Assembly: GCA_050263095.1 (NCBI GenBank)
Contig: JBLNEW010000087.1
Location: 1-54,546, forward strand
Source: FEB-35 sp050263095
GTDB lineage: Bacteria > Desulfobacterota > Deferrimicrobia > Deferrimicrobiales > Deferrimicrobiaceae
Reading direction: 5' to 3'
Length of the DNA: 54,546 nucleotides
Positions within the stretch are counted from its first letter, which is position 1, and the number at the start of each line of letters is the position of its first letter. The translations under genes and the position numbers were made by a program. Positions 44,879 to 54,546 of the stretch are shown here, piece by piece. The notes under the pieces were generated by a model. That model had not been told where the DNA came from. It worked only from the letters and a program-made list of their open reading frames with translations, and ran no database searches.

Positions 44879-44894
44879 TGCCGCAGAAGCGGCA
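44879..44894 (+). promoter_or_regulatory. Hairpin in the pnp leader
   Basis: A 6-bp stem TGCCGC/GCGGCA with loop AGAA lies in the 68-bp gap between rpsO and pnp, before the AAGGGA at 44899-44904. A processing hairpin at this place governs pnp in E. coli; the same use here is inference. Confidence 0.42.
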
Positions 44895-44915
44895 CAAGAA
44901 GGGAATACAAATAAA

Positions 44916-47138
44916 TTGGGACACGTGTACGAAATGGAAGTGGCGGGCCGGAAACTCGGCATCGAGACCGGCGTGGTGGCCAAGCAGGCGGGCGGCTCCG
45001 TAGTCGTCCAGTACGGCGACTCGGTCGTCCTCGTGACGGCCTGCGGGACCGAGACTCCCAGGCAGGGCATAGATTTCCTTCCCCTTGTCGTGGATTACGT
45101 GGAAAAAACGTTCGCCGTGGGAAAGATCCCCGGCGGCTTCTTCAAGCGCGAAGGCAGGCTCTCCGAATACGAAGTGCTGACGTCGAGGCTCATCGACCGG
45201 CCGATCCGCCCTCTTTTCCCTAAAGGGTTCTACAACGAGACCCAGGTGATCGCCACGGTCCTGTCGGCGGACAAGGAAAACGACACAGGCGTATTGGCGA
45301 TGATAGGCGCCTCCGCCGCGCTGACCCTCTCCGACCTGCCGTTCAACGGGCCGATCGCCGGCGCGCGCGTGGGGAGGATTGACGGGAAGCTCGTCATCAA
45401 TCCGCTCATTCCAGACCTTTCGCGCAGCGACCTGAACATTTTCGTGGCCGGCAGCCGCGACGCGATCCTGATGGTGGAGGGAGAGGCGGGCGAGGTCCCG
45501 GAAGAGGAAGTCCTGGACGCCATACTGTTCGCCCACGAGTCGCTCCGGCCGATCCTCGAGATGCAGGAGCGCATGAGGGAGGAGATAGGCAAGCCCAAGC
45601 GCGTATTCGAGAAAAAGGAGCTGTCCTCCGAAGAGCTGGGCAGGATCCAGGAAATCGCCGAGAACGAACTCCGGGCGGCTTACGACATCCAGGCCAAGCA
45701 GGAGCGCCGCAAAAGGGTGGACGAAATCGCTGAGGCGGTCCGGAACTCCTTCCCGGAGGAGGAGAGAGCGGAGAAGGCGGCGCTCATCGGCGACGCCTTC
45801 AAGAACGTGGAAAAACGGATCGTCCGCGGGAAGATACTCGAAACGGGACGGCGAATCGACGGCCGGGGCCTTTCCGACATCCGGCAGATAGATTCGCGGG
45901 TGGGCGTTCTGCCCCGCACGCACGGCTCCGCAATTTTCACGCGCGGGGAGACACAGGTGCTGGTCACGGCGACTCTCGGCACCACGCAGGACGAGCAGAG
46001 GATCGATTCCCTGCTCGGCGATACGACCAAGGCGTTCATGCTTCATTACAACTTCCCGCCTTTCAGCGTCGGGGAGGTGAAGATGCTGCGCGCCCCGGCC
46101 CGCCGTGAAGTCGGCCACGGCGCGCTGGCCGAAAGGGCCGTAACCAAGGTGCTGCCGGGGGAGCTGGAGTTCCCCTACACCGTTCGCATCGTTTCGGAAG
46201 TCCTCGAGTCCAACGGCTCCTCCTCCATGGCCACCGTATGCGGCGCCTCGCTGGCCATGATGGATGCCGGGATACCGACCACCGGCGCCGTGTCGGGCAT
46301 CGCCATGGGGCTGATCAAGGAGGGGGACCGGGTCGCGGTCCTGTCCGACATACTAGGCGACGAGGACCACCTGGGAGACATGGACTTCAAGGTGGCCGGG
46401 ACGTCGAAGGGTGTAACCGCCATACAGATGGACATAAAGATCGGCGGCGTGAGCCGTGACATACTGATGTCCGCTCTGAGACAGGCCAGGGAAGGGCGGA
46501 TGCACATCCTGGGAAGGATGAACTCGACCCTCGACAGCCACAGGCCCGAACTTTCGCCGTTCGCGCCGCGCATCTACGTCATGAACGTCAAGACCGACAA
46601 GATCAGGGAGATCATAGGCCCGGGAGGCAAGGTCATCCGCGGAATACAGGAGCAGACCGGGGTGAAGATCGACATCGAGGACGACGGAACGGTGAAGATC
46701 GCCGCCGTCGACGCCGCCGGGGCAAGGGCGGCGATCTCGATCATAGAGGGCATCGTCCAGGAGGCGCAGGTAGGAAAAGTCTACGAGGGAAGGGTGCGCA
46801 AGATTATGGAATTCGGCGCATTCGTGGAGCTTTTCCCGGGCACCGACGGGCTGCTGCACGTCTCGCAGATATCCAGGAAGCGAATCCGGTCGGTCTCCGA
46901 CTGCTTCAAGGAAGGCGACACCGTCACCGTCAGCGTCCTCGAGGTCGACCGCGACGGCAAGATCAGGCTTTCCCACAAGGAATTCGAGAAGGAAGGGGAG
47001 TTTCCCCCCACGGCATTCGCGGGGCCGGGCGATTCGGAAGGGCGCGGCGGCGAGCAGCGCGGGGAGCGGGCGGGACAGGGCGAGCGCCCGCCGCGCGACA
47101 AGGACCGCGAGCACGGGGGCCGGAGAGGCCGGCGCTGA
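44916..47138 (+). CDS. pnp: Polyribonucleotide nucleotidyltransferase
   Basis: 3'-5' phosphorolytic exoribonuclease of the mRNA-decay machine, 740 residues. Two RNase PH domains (about 1-220, with RLIDRPIRPLFPKGF, and about 310-545, with VTAIQMDIKIGGV), a helical linker, a KH domain (IGPGGKVIRGIQEQTG) and an S1 domain (YEGRVRKIMEFGAFVELFPG). A Gly/Arg/Glu-rich tail ends it. The start is probably TTG 44916, since AAGGGA lies 11 nt upstream; GTG 44925 and ATG 44934 are weaker but would still keep the core. It follows rpsO by 68 bp. Confidence 0.95.
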   Translation: MGHVYEMEVAGRKLGIETGVVAKQAGGSVVVQYGDSVVLVTACGTETPRQGIDFLPLVVDYVEKTFAVGKIPGGFFKREGRLSEYEVLTSRLIDRPIRPLFPKGFYNETQVIATVLSADKENDTGVLAMIGASAALTLSDLPFNGPIAGARVGRIDGKLVINPLIPDLSRSDLNIFVAGSRDAILMVEGEAGEVPEEEVLDAILFAHESLRPILEMQERMREEIGKPKRVFEKKELSSEELGRIQEIAENELRAAYDIQAKQERRKRVDEIAEAVRNSFPEEERAEKAALIGDAFKNVEKRIVRGKILETGRRIDGRGLSDIRQIDSRVGVLPRTHGSAIFTRGETQVLVTATLGTTQDEQRIDSLLGDTTKAFMLHYNFPPFSVGEVKMLRAPARREVGHGALAERAVTKVLPGELEFPYTVRIVSEVLESNGSSSMATVCGASLAMMDAGIPTTGAVSGIAMGLIKEGDRVAVLSDILGDEDHLGDMDFKVAGTSKGVTAIQMDIKIGGVSRDILMSALRQAREGRMHILGRMNSTLDSHRPELSPFAPRIYVMNVKTDKIREIIGPGGKVIRGIQEQTGVKIDIEDDGTVKIAAVDAAGARAAISIIEGIVQEAQVGKVYEGRVRKIMEFGAFVELFPGTDGLLHVSQISRKRIRSVSDCFKEGDTVTVSVLEVDRDGKIRLSHKEFEKEGEFPPTAFAGPGDSEGRGGEQRGERAGQGERPPRDKDREHGGRRGRR

Positions 47139-47149
47139 CGGCCCTACCG

Positions 47150-48397
47150 ATGACGGTCGGCAGAACAGTCCTCGACAGCGGCGTCACGATCATAAGCGAG
47201 GAGGTGCCCCACCTCCGCTCCGCGACGGTGGGGATATGGGTTTCCGCCGGTTCCCGCGCGGAGTCCCCGCAGGACAACGGCATCTCCCACTTCATCGAGC
47301 ACATGCTCTTCAAGGGGACCGCCCGCCGGAAGGCGATCGACATATCGCGCGAGATCGAGTCGGTCGGCGGCTCGATGAACGCGTATACCGATCGGGAATA
47401 CACTTTCTTTTTCGCGAAGGTCCTTTCGAAGGACTTCCCCCTGGCCGCGGACCTTCTCTGCGACATTTTCCTCAACTCCCGGTTCGACGGGGAGGAGATG
47501 GAGCGCGAAAAGGGCGTCGTTCTTCAGGAGATCCTCATGGTGGAGGACAACCCCGAGGACTACCTGCACGACTTCTTCCACGAATCTTACTGGGGAGGGC
47601 ATCCGCTGGGATATCCCATCCAGGGGACGCACGTGAGCGTGTCGTCGTTCGACCGCGACCGGGTGATGCGATATTTCGGAGACCGATTCCGGCGCTGCGG
47701 CACGGTCGTTACCGTGGTGGGAAACCTTCCGCACGGCGCGATCGTCGACGCCTTCGCGGCGGCGCTTGCCCCGCTGGCGCTTGGAGAGCGCCTTTTGCCC
47801 GACGCGCCTCCACTCCCGGAGCCCGGCGTATTCCTCAAAAAACGGCCGCTAGAACAGCTCCACATCGCCCTGGGCGCTCCGTCGGTCTCCCGCAGAAGCG
47901 AGCTCAAGTACGTCGCCTACGTCATGAACACCATTCTCGGCGGCAGCATGAGCAGCCGCCTGTTCCAGGAAATCCGCGAGAAGCGGGGCCTAGCATATTC
48001 CGTATATTCGACGATTTCCGCCTACGCCGATTCGGGGATACTGAAGATCTGCGCCGGGACGTCGCGCGACAAGGTACGCGAGGTGCTCGCCGTTACGGCC
48101 GAGGTCGTCGACGCCGTGCGGGAAGGGCGGTTCGACGAAACGGAGGTCGTCCTCGCCAAGGAGCTGATCAAGGGGAACATGATCCTCAACCTGGAGAGCG
48201 CCGAGTACCGCATGTCCCGGCTGGCGATGAACGAACTGTTCCTGGGGCGACTCGAAACGCCGGAGGATGCGCTTCGGCGGGTGGACGACGTGACCCCGGA
48301 TAAAGTACGCGGTTTCGCCGCGTCCATGCTGGGCCGGGAGCGGTTCTCTCTTGCCGCCGTCGGCGACCTGCCGGCGGGAAGCGCGTTGGCCTTCTAG
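47150..48397 (+). CDS. M16 family zinc peptidase (processing peptidase-like)
   Basis: Predicted metallopeptidase of 415 residues, like mitochondrial processing peptidase beta. The inverted zinc motif is H47-F-I-E50-H51 in HFIEHMLFKGT, with E127 in KGVVLQEIL as the third ligand. The second half carries the Arg/Tyr stretch EIREKRGLAYSVYS. No signal peptide. It lies 11 bp after pnp and 1 bp before dut, the widespread pnp-M16 neighbourhood. Substrate unknown. No good ribosome site is seen. Confidence 0.92.
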   Translation: MTVGRTVLDSGVTIISEEVPHLRSATVGIWVSAGSRAESPQDNGISHFIEHMLFKGTARRKAIDISREIESVGGSMNAYTDREYTFFFAKVLSKDFPLAADLLCDIFLNSRFDGEEMEREKGVVLQEILMVEDNPEDYLHDFFHESYWGGHPLGYPIQGTHVSVSSFDRDRVMRYFGDRFRRCGTVVTVVGNLPHGAIVDAFAAALAPLALGERLLPDAPPLPEPGVFLKKRPLEQLHIALGAPSVSRRSELKYVAYVMNTILGGSMSSRLFQEIREKRGLAYSVYSTISAYADSGILKICAGTSRDKVREVLAVTAEVVDAVREGRFDETEVVLAKELIKGNMILNLESAEYRMSRLAMNELFLGRLETPEDALRRVDDVTPDKVRGFAASMLGRERFSLAAVGDLPAGSALAF

Positions 48398-48398
48398 G

Positions 48399-48857
48399 AT
48401 GAGCGGCGAGGGCGATCGAGTGATCCCGGTTTGCCTGGTCCGCGAGGGGGCCGGCGACCTGGTGCCCGCATACCAGACCGAAGGCGCGGCAGGCATGGAC
48501 CTGCGCGCCGACATCGAAGCGGAGATCGTGCTGCCTCCGATGGGGCGCGCGCTGGTCCCGACGGGAATCTCGGTGGCGCTGCCGGCAGGCGTGGAGGCGC
48601 AGGTGCGGCCCCGCAGCGGCCTTGCCGCCCGGCACGGAGTAACGTGCCTCAACTCGCCCGGCACCGTCGATTCCGATTACCGCGGAGAGATCCGCGTGGT
48701 TCTGGTCAACCTGGGAAGCGAGCCTTTTCCGGTGAGGAGGGGCGACCGGATCGCGCAGCTGGTCTTCTCGCCGGTGCTGCGCGCGTCCCTGCGGATCGTC
48801 GACGACCTCGACACGACGACGCGCGGGGAAGGCGGATTCGGACACACCGGGATCTAG
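48399..48857 (+). CDS. dut: dUTP diphosphatase
   Basis: Trimeric hydrolase turning dUTP to dUMP, keeping uracil out of DNA, 152 residues. Motifs: AAGMDLRA (1), PRSGLAARHGV (3), GTVDSDYRGEI around motif 3, and the C-terminal GEGGFGHTG (5), all present. ATG 48399 follows the M16 stop by 1 bp; ribosome site weak. Family 4 UDG elsewhere in the window completes the uracil defence. Confidence 0.97.
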   Translation: MSGEGDRVIPVCLVREGAGDLVPAYQTEGAAGMDLRADIEAEIVLPPMGRALVPTGISVALPAGVEAQVRPRSGLAARHGVTCLNSPGTVDSDYRGEIRVVLVNLGSEPFPVRRGDRIAQLVFSPVLRASLRIVDDLDTTTRGEGGFGHTGI

Positions 48858-48865
48858 GAGGCGCC

Positions 48866-50161
48866 ATGATCGAACGGTACACCAGGGCGGAGATGGGAAA
48901 GATCTGGGAGCCGGAGAACCGGTTCAGGATCTGGCTCGACATCGAGCTGCTCGCGATGGAGGCGATGGTGAAGAAGGGGTGGATCCCCCCCGGCGCCCTC
49001 GCGCGGGTGCGAAAGCGCGCCCGGTTCGACGTCTCCCGGATCAACGAGATCGAGAAGCGCGTAAAGCACGACGTGATCGCCTTTCTGACGTCGGTCGCCG
49101 AGCACATCGGGGACGACTCCCGGTTCCTCCACGTCGGCATGACCAGCTCCGACGTCCTTGACACGTCTTTCGCCGTGCAGATGCGGCAGGCGCTGTCGCG
49201 CCTCATCCGGGAAGCTGAAAACGTGTTCGACGTGCTGCGGAAGAGGGCAATGGAGCACAAGGACACGGTCATGATCGGCCGCACCCACGGCATCCACGCC
49301 GAGCCCGTCACCTTCGGCCTGAAGATGGCGCTGTGGGCCGACGAGATGCGCCGCAACGTCTCCCGCCTGAAGCGCGCCCGGGACGTCATCTCCGTGGGAA
49401 AGCTGTCGGGGGCGGTGGGGACGTTCGCCAACATAGAGCCGTTCGTCGAGGAGTACGTCTGCCGGAAGCTGGGGCTGGGGGCCGCCCCGGCCTCGACCCA
49501 GGTGGTCCAGCGCGACCGCCATGCGGAAGTGTTCGCGACCCTCGCGATCGTCGGGTCCTCGCTGGACAAGTTCGCGACCGAAATACGGCACCTGCAGCGA
49601 ACGGAGGTGCTGGAGGTCGAGGAGTACTTCTCGGAGGGGCAGAAAGGCTCCTCCGCGATGCCCCACAAGCGCAATCCCGTCCTGTCGGAGAACATCTCGG
49701 GGCTTTCGCGCCTCCTGCGCGGGTACTCGGTGACCGCCATGGAGAACGTCGCGCTCTGGCACGAACGTGACATCAGCCACTCCTCGGCGGAGCGCGTGAT
49801 CGCGCCCGACGCCACCATAGTCCTGGACTTCGCGCTCGACCGCTTCCGCGGCATGATGGAGAAGCTGGTCGTCTATCCTGACCGCATGAAAGCGAACCTG
49901 GAGAGCACCGGGGGGCTCATCTATTCCCAGCGGGTCCTCCTGGCGCTGGCCGCCAAGGGCCTTTCGAGGGAGAGGGCGTACGAGATCGTCCAGAAGGCGG
50001 CTATGGAGGCGTGGCGGGGAAAGAAGGGCCTGGCCTCCCTGCTCTGGAAGGACCGCGAAGTCCGGGCGCTGCTTCGCAGGGAGGAATTTGACGAACTGTT
50101 CGACATCCGGTATTACCTGAGGAACGTCGACGCGATATTCGGCCGCGTATTCGGAAATTAA
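48866..50161 (+). CDS. purB: Adenylosuccinate lyase
   Basis: Cleaves SAICAR and adenylosuccinate in purine synthesis. The product has 431 residues. The fumarase/aspartase signature SSAMPHKRNP, the catalytic His region IGRTHGIHAEP, and MTSSDVLDT are all present. TAGGAGG at 48855-48861 is 4 nt before ATG 48866. Starts the purine run purB-purS-purQ-purL-purF. Confidence 0.97.
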   Translation: MIERYTRAEMGKIWEPENRFRIWLDIELLAMEAMVKKGWIPPGALARVRKRARFDVSRINEIEKRVKHDVIAFLTSVAEHIGDDSRFLHVGMTSSDVLDTSFAVQMRQALSRLIREAENVFDVLRKRAMEHKDTVMIGRTHGIHAEPVTFGLKMALWADEMRRNVSRLKRARDVISVGKLSGAVGTFANIEPFVEEYVCRKLGLGAAPASTQVVQRDRHAEVFATLAIVGSSLDKFATEIRHLQRTEVLEVEEYFSEGQKGSSAMPHKRNPVLSENISGLSRLLRGYSVTAMENVALWHERDISHSSAERVIAPDATIVLDFALDRFRGMMEKLVVYPDRMKANLESTGGLIYSQRVLLALAAKGLSRERAYEIVQKAAMEAWRGKKGLASLLWKDREVRALLRREEFDELFDIRYYLRNVDAIFGRVFGN

Positions 50162-50173
50162 AGGGGGTACCGC

Positions 50174-50416
50174 GTGAAGGCGCGCATCTTCGTCACGTTG
50201 AAAAGGGGTGTGCTGGACCCGCAGGGGAAGGCCATCCAGCGGTCGCTCTCCCACCTGGGCTTCGAAGGCGTGGAAGAGGTCCGGGTCGGCAAGTTCATGG
50301 AGGTGCGGCTTGCGGCCATGGGGCGCGCGGATGCGGAGAAGCTGCTTCACGAGGCCTGCCAGCGGCTGCTGGCGAACACCGTGATCGAAGACTTCCGTTT
50401 CGAGATCGACGGTTGA
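50174..50416 (+). CDS. purS: Phosphoribosylformylglycinamidine synthase subunit PurS
   Basis: Small structural subunit of the three-part FGAM synthetase, 80 residues. VTLKRGVLDPQGKAIQRSL and VRVGKFMEV identify it. The start is GTG 50174 with AGGGGG about 6 nt upstream. It bridges PurQ and the small PurL; this three-gene form is the Bacillus/archaeal type. Confidence 0.96.
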   Translation: MKARIFVTLKRGVLDPQGKAIQRSLSHLGFEGVEEVRVGKFMEVRLAAMGRADAEKLLHEACQRLLANTVIEDFRFEIDG

Positions 50417-50425
50417 CGTGACGCC

Positions 50426-51123
50426 ATGAAGATCGCCGTCCTGGTATTCCCCGGATCAAACTGCGATCACGACGCGTACCATGCGCTAAGGCACGTGCTG
50501 GGACTTGACGCCTGTTTCGTCTGGCATAAGGAGGACCGGCTGACCGGCTACGACGCGGTGGTGATTCCGGGCGGCTTCACCTACGGCGACTACCTGCGCA
50601 CCGGTGCGATGGCCAAGCTCTCCCCGGTCATGGGGGCGGTCAGGCGGTTCGCCGAGGGCGGAGGGCCGGTGATCGGCATTTGCAACGGCTTCCAGATCCT
50701 CCTGGAATCGGGGCTCCTGCCCGGTGCGATGATCGCCAACGAGTCGTTGAAATTCATTTGCGATTACGTATACTTGAAGAGCGAATCCTCAACCGTGCCT
50801 TTTACTCACGGCATCCCTTCGGCATCGATCCTTAAGATCCCGATCGCGCATTACCAGGGCAACTACTACGCGGACCGTGAGACGCTTTCGGCTCTCGAGG
50901 GCAACGGCCAGGTGGTGTTCCGCTACTGCGACGAAGCGGGCAACGTCTCGCCGGATGCCAACCCCAACGGTTCGGTGGGCAACATCGCCGGCATCTGCAA
51001 CGCGGGCGGAAACGTCCTCGGGATGATGCCCCATCCGGAGCGCTGCTCGGAGGAGGAGATGGGAAGCGCCGACGGCAGGAGGATATTCGCGTCCATGGTC
51101 CGGTGGCTCGAGGAGAAGGGGCG

Positions 51124-51127
<4 letters not shown>
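50426..51127 (+). CDS. purQ: Phosphoribosylformylglycinamidine synthase subunit PurQ
   Basis: Glutaminase of FGAM synthetase, 233 residues. VFPGSNCDHDAYHAL, IPGGFTYGDYLR, the nucleophile C86 in GICNGFQILLE and HPE in MMPHPERC are the triad-1 amidotransferase signature. It lies 9 bp after purS and its stop shares ATGA with purL. Confidence 0.97.
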
Positions 51128-53355
<2,228 letters not shown>

Positions 53356-53363
53356 TCCGGAGC

Positions 53364-54546
53364 ATGTGCGGAATCTTCGGCGTCATGGGTCACCCTGAGG
53401 CCGCCAACCTGGCCTACCTGGGGCTCTACGCCCTGCAGCACCGCGGCCAGGAGAGCGCGGGGATCGCCTGCGCCGACGGCGACGTGATCACCTTCCACAA
53501 GGAGATGGGGCTGGTCGCGGACATCTTCTCGGAGGATGTCCTGGCGCGGCTTCCCGGCCACATATCGATCGGGCACGTCCGCTACTCGACGACCGGGAGC
53601 TCGGAACTGAAGAACGCGCAGCCGTTCGTCGTCGATTTCGAGAGCGGCTCGATCGCGGTCGCGCACAACGGCAACCTGGTGAACGCCCACGTGCTGAAGC
53701 AGGAGCTCGAGGTGGGCGGATCGATCTTCCAGTCCACCATGGACACGGAGGTCATAGTCCACCTCATCGCCCGTTCCCGCCGGGGGAAGCTCGAGGAGCG
53801 CATCGCGGATGCGCTGGCGCGGGTGCGCGGCGCCTATTCGCTGCTGTTCCTGACGCGGGACAAGCTCATAGCCGTGCGCGACCCGCACGGAATCCGTCCC
53901 ATGGTGCTGGGGAAGATAAAGGGGGGGCACGTCGTCTGCTCGGAATCGTGCGCCCTCGACCTCATCGAGGGCGAGCTGGTCCGGGACGTCGAGCCCGGGG
54001 AGATGATAGTCATCGACGAGCGCGGGATCCACTCGTCGCACCCCTTCTTCCCCGCGCCCGCGCACTTCTGCGTGTTCGAGTACATCTACTTCTCGAGGCC
54101 CGACTCCGTCATGGGCGGCGTCAGCGTGTACGAAGTCCGTAAACGGCTGGGGCGCGAGCTCGCGCGGATGCACCCGGCGGACGCCGACGTCGTAATACCC
54201 GTTCCCGACTCCGGCGTTCCGGCGGCGATCGGCTACTCGGAGGAGTCCGGCATACCCTTCGAGATGGGGCTGATCCGCAACCACTACGTCGGCCGGACGT
54301 TCATCGAGCCCCAGCAGTCGATCAGGCACTTCGGGGTAAAGATAAAGCTGAACGCGGTCCGCGGCGTGGTCGAGGGCAAGCGCGTCATCGTCGTCGACGA
54401 CTCGATCGTGCGCGGGACGACGGGGCGCAAGATAATAAAGATGATCCGCGCGGCGGGGGCAAAGGAGGTCCACGTCCGCATTAGTTCGCCTCCCACCGCC
54501 TTCCCGTGCTTTTACGGCATCGACACGCCGCTGCGGCGGGACCTCA
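53364..54546 (+). CDS. purF: Amidophosphoribosyltransferase, 3'-truncated by the window edge
   Basis: First committed enzyme of purine synthesis; adds glutamine nitrogen to PRPP. About 394 residues are present against a usual 460-500. The nucleophile is C2 in MCGIFGV, so there is no propeptide as in Bacillus. NTN glutaminase motifs GHVRYSTTG and AHNGNLVN follow, then EYIYFSRPDS and the PRPP motif VIVVDDSIVRGTT (341-353). C236 and C382 match the first two cluster ligands of the iron-sulfur Bacillus enzyme; the last two would lie beyond the window. The ribosome site GGAG almost touches the ATG. Confidence 0.95.
   Translation, partial: MCGIFGVMGHPEAANLAYLGLYALQHRGQESAGIACADGDVITFHKEMGLVADIFSEDVLARLPGHISIGHVRYSTTGSSELKNAQPFVVDFESGSIAVAHNGNLVNAHVLKQELEVGGSIFQSTMDTEVIVHLIARSRRGKLEERIADALARVRGAYSLLFLTRDKLIAVRDPHGIRPMVLGKIKGGHVVCSESCALDLIEGELVRDVEPGEMIVIDERGIHSSHPFFPAPAHFCVFEYIYFSRPDSVMGGVSVYEVRKRLGRELARMHPADADVVIPVPDSGVPAAIGYSEESGIPFEMGLIRNHYVGRTFIEPQQSIRHFGVKIKLNAVRGVVEGKRVIVVDDSIVRGTTGRKIIKMIRAAGAKEVHVRISSPPTAFPCFYGIDTPLRRDL

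Overview
The window is a continuous, densely packed stretch of GC-rich bacterial chromosome holding 55 protein genes. Two of these are cut by the window edges: valS at the left and purF at the right. I see no rRNA or tRNA gene, insertion sequence, prophage, integron or CRISPR array, and no gene-free gap above 165 bp. The host is a diderm, shown by a TolC-like outer-membrane channel, a MacA-like adaptor, a SurA-type periplasmic protein and a lipoprotein. It probably makes menaquinone by the futalosine route (mqnA), which suggests anaerobic or microaerobic respiration. It has a PurS/PurQ/small-PurL synthetase, a two-protein class 1B dihydroorotate dehydrogenase, family 4 uracil-DNA glycosylase and pyruvoyl-dependent arginine decarboxylase. 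Together with the gene orders rimP-nusA-ylxR-infB-ylxP-rbfA-nrnA-truB-rpsO-pnp and tgt-yajC-secD-secF, this fits an uncultivated member of the old Deltaproteobacteria (Desulfobacterota) or a neighbouring phylum. That placement is inference and the genus cannot be told.

Layout. (1) 1-4165, plus: valS, nadC, a short SurA-N-like exported protein with paired cysteines, queD. (2) 4155-10031, minus: an operon read right to left, TolC-like channel, MacA-like adaptor, MacB-type ATPase and permease, mqnA, and a DUF1858 protein. (3) 10151-14360, plus: sirtuin, class II aldolase with a clear sigma70 promoter, rsmD, coaD, an aspartate-type aminotransferase; then a convergent Nudix gene at 14433-14846. 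(4) 14884-30326, plus: LysE-type exporter behind a very short leader, a sugar nucleotidyltransferase fused to a degenerate phosphomutase, a metallo-beta-lactamase hydrolase, coaBC, family 4 UDG, rlmI-like, nfeD, slipin, SpoIID-like lipoprotein, queA, tgt, yajC, secD, secF. (5) 30330-37265, plus: recJ, DUF2062, speB, pdaD, fabH, rimI, pyrK, pyrD. (6) 37283-47138, plus: a strong promoter followed at once by an intrinsic terminator (attenuator), then rimP, nusA, ylxR, infB, ylxP, rbfA, nrnA, truB, rpsO, pnp. (7) 47150-end, plus: M16 peptidase, dut, purB, purS, purQ, purL, purF.

How the genes work together. queD, queA and tgt cover three steps of queuosine tRNA modification. pdaD and speB form a two-step arginine-agmatine-putrescine route. 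coaD and coaBC cover three activities of coenzyme A synthesis. pyrK and pyrD make orotate. purS, purQ and purL make FGAM synthetase, next to purB and purF. Region 6 is the conserved translation and RNA-metabolism superoperon. Translational coupling is very common: about a dozen junctions overlap by ATGA or GTGA.

The points most worth a second look are the promoter-terminator leader of the rimP-nusA-infB operon, the phosphomutase-like domain of the 832-residue fusion that has lost its catalytic motifs, a probable CTG start codon for queA, a near-leaderless promoter for the LysE-type gene, and the two CxxxC pairs of the SurA-N-like protein. I found no obviously new defence or mobile system; most of the window is core metabolism.
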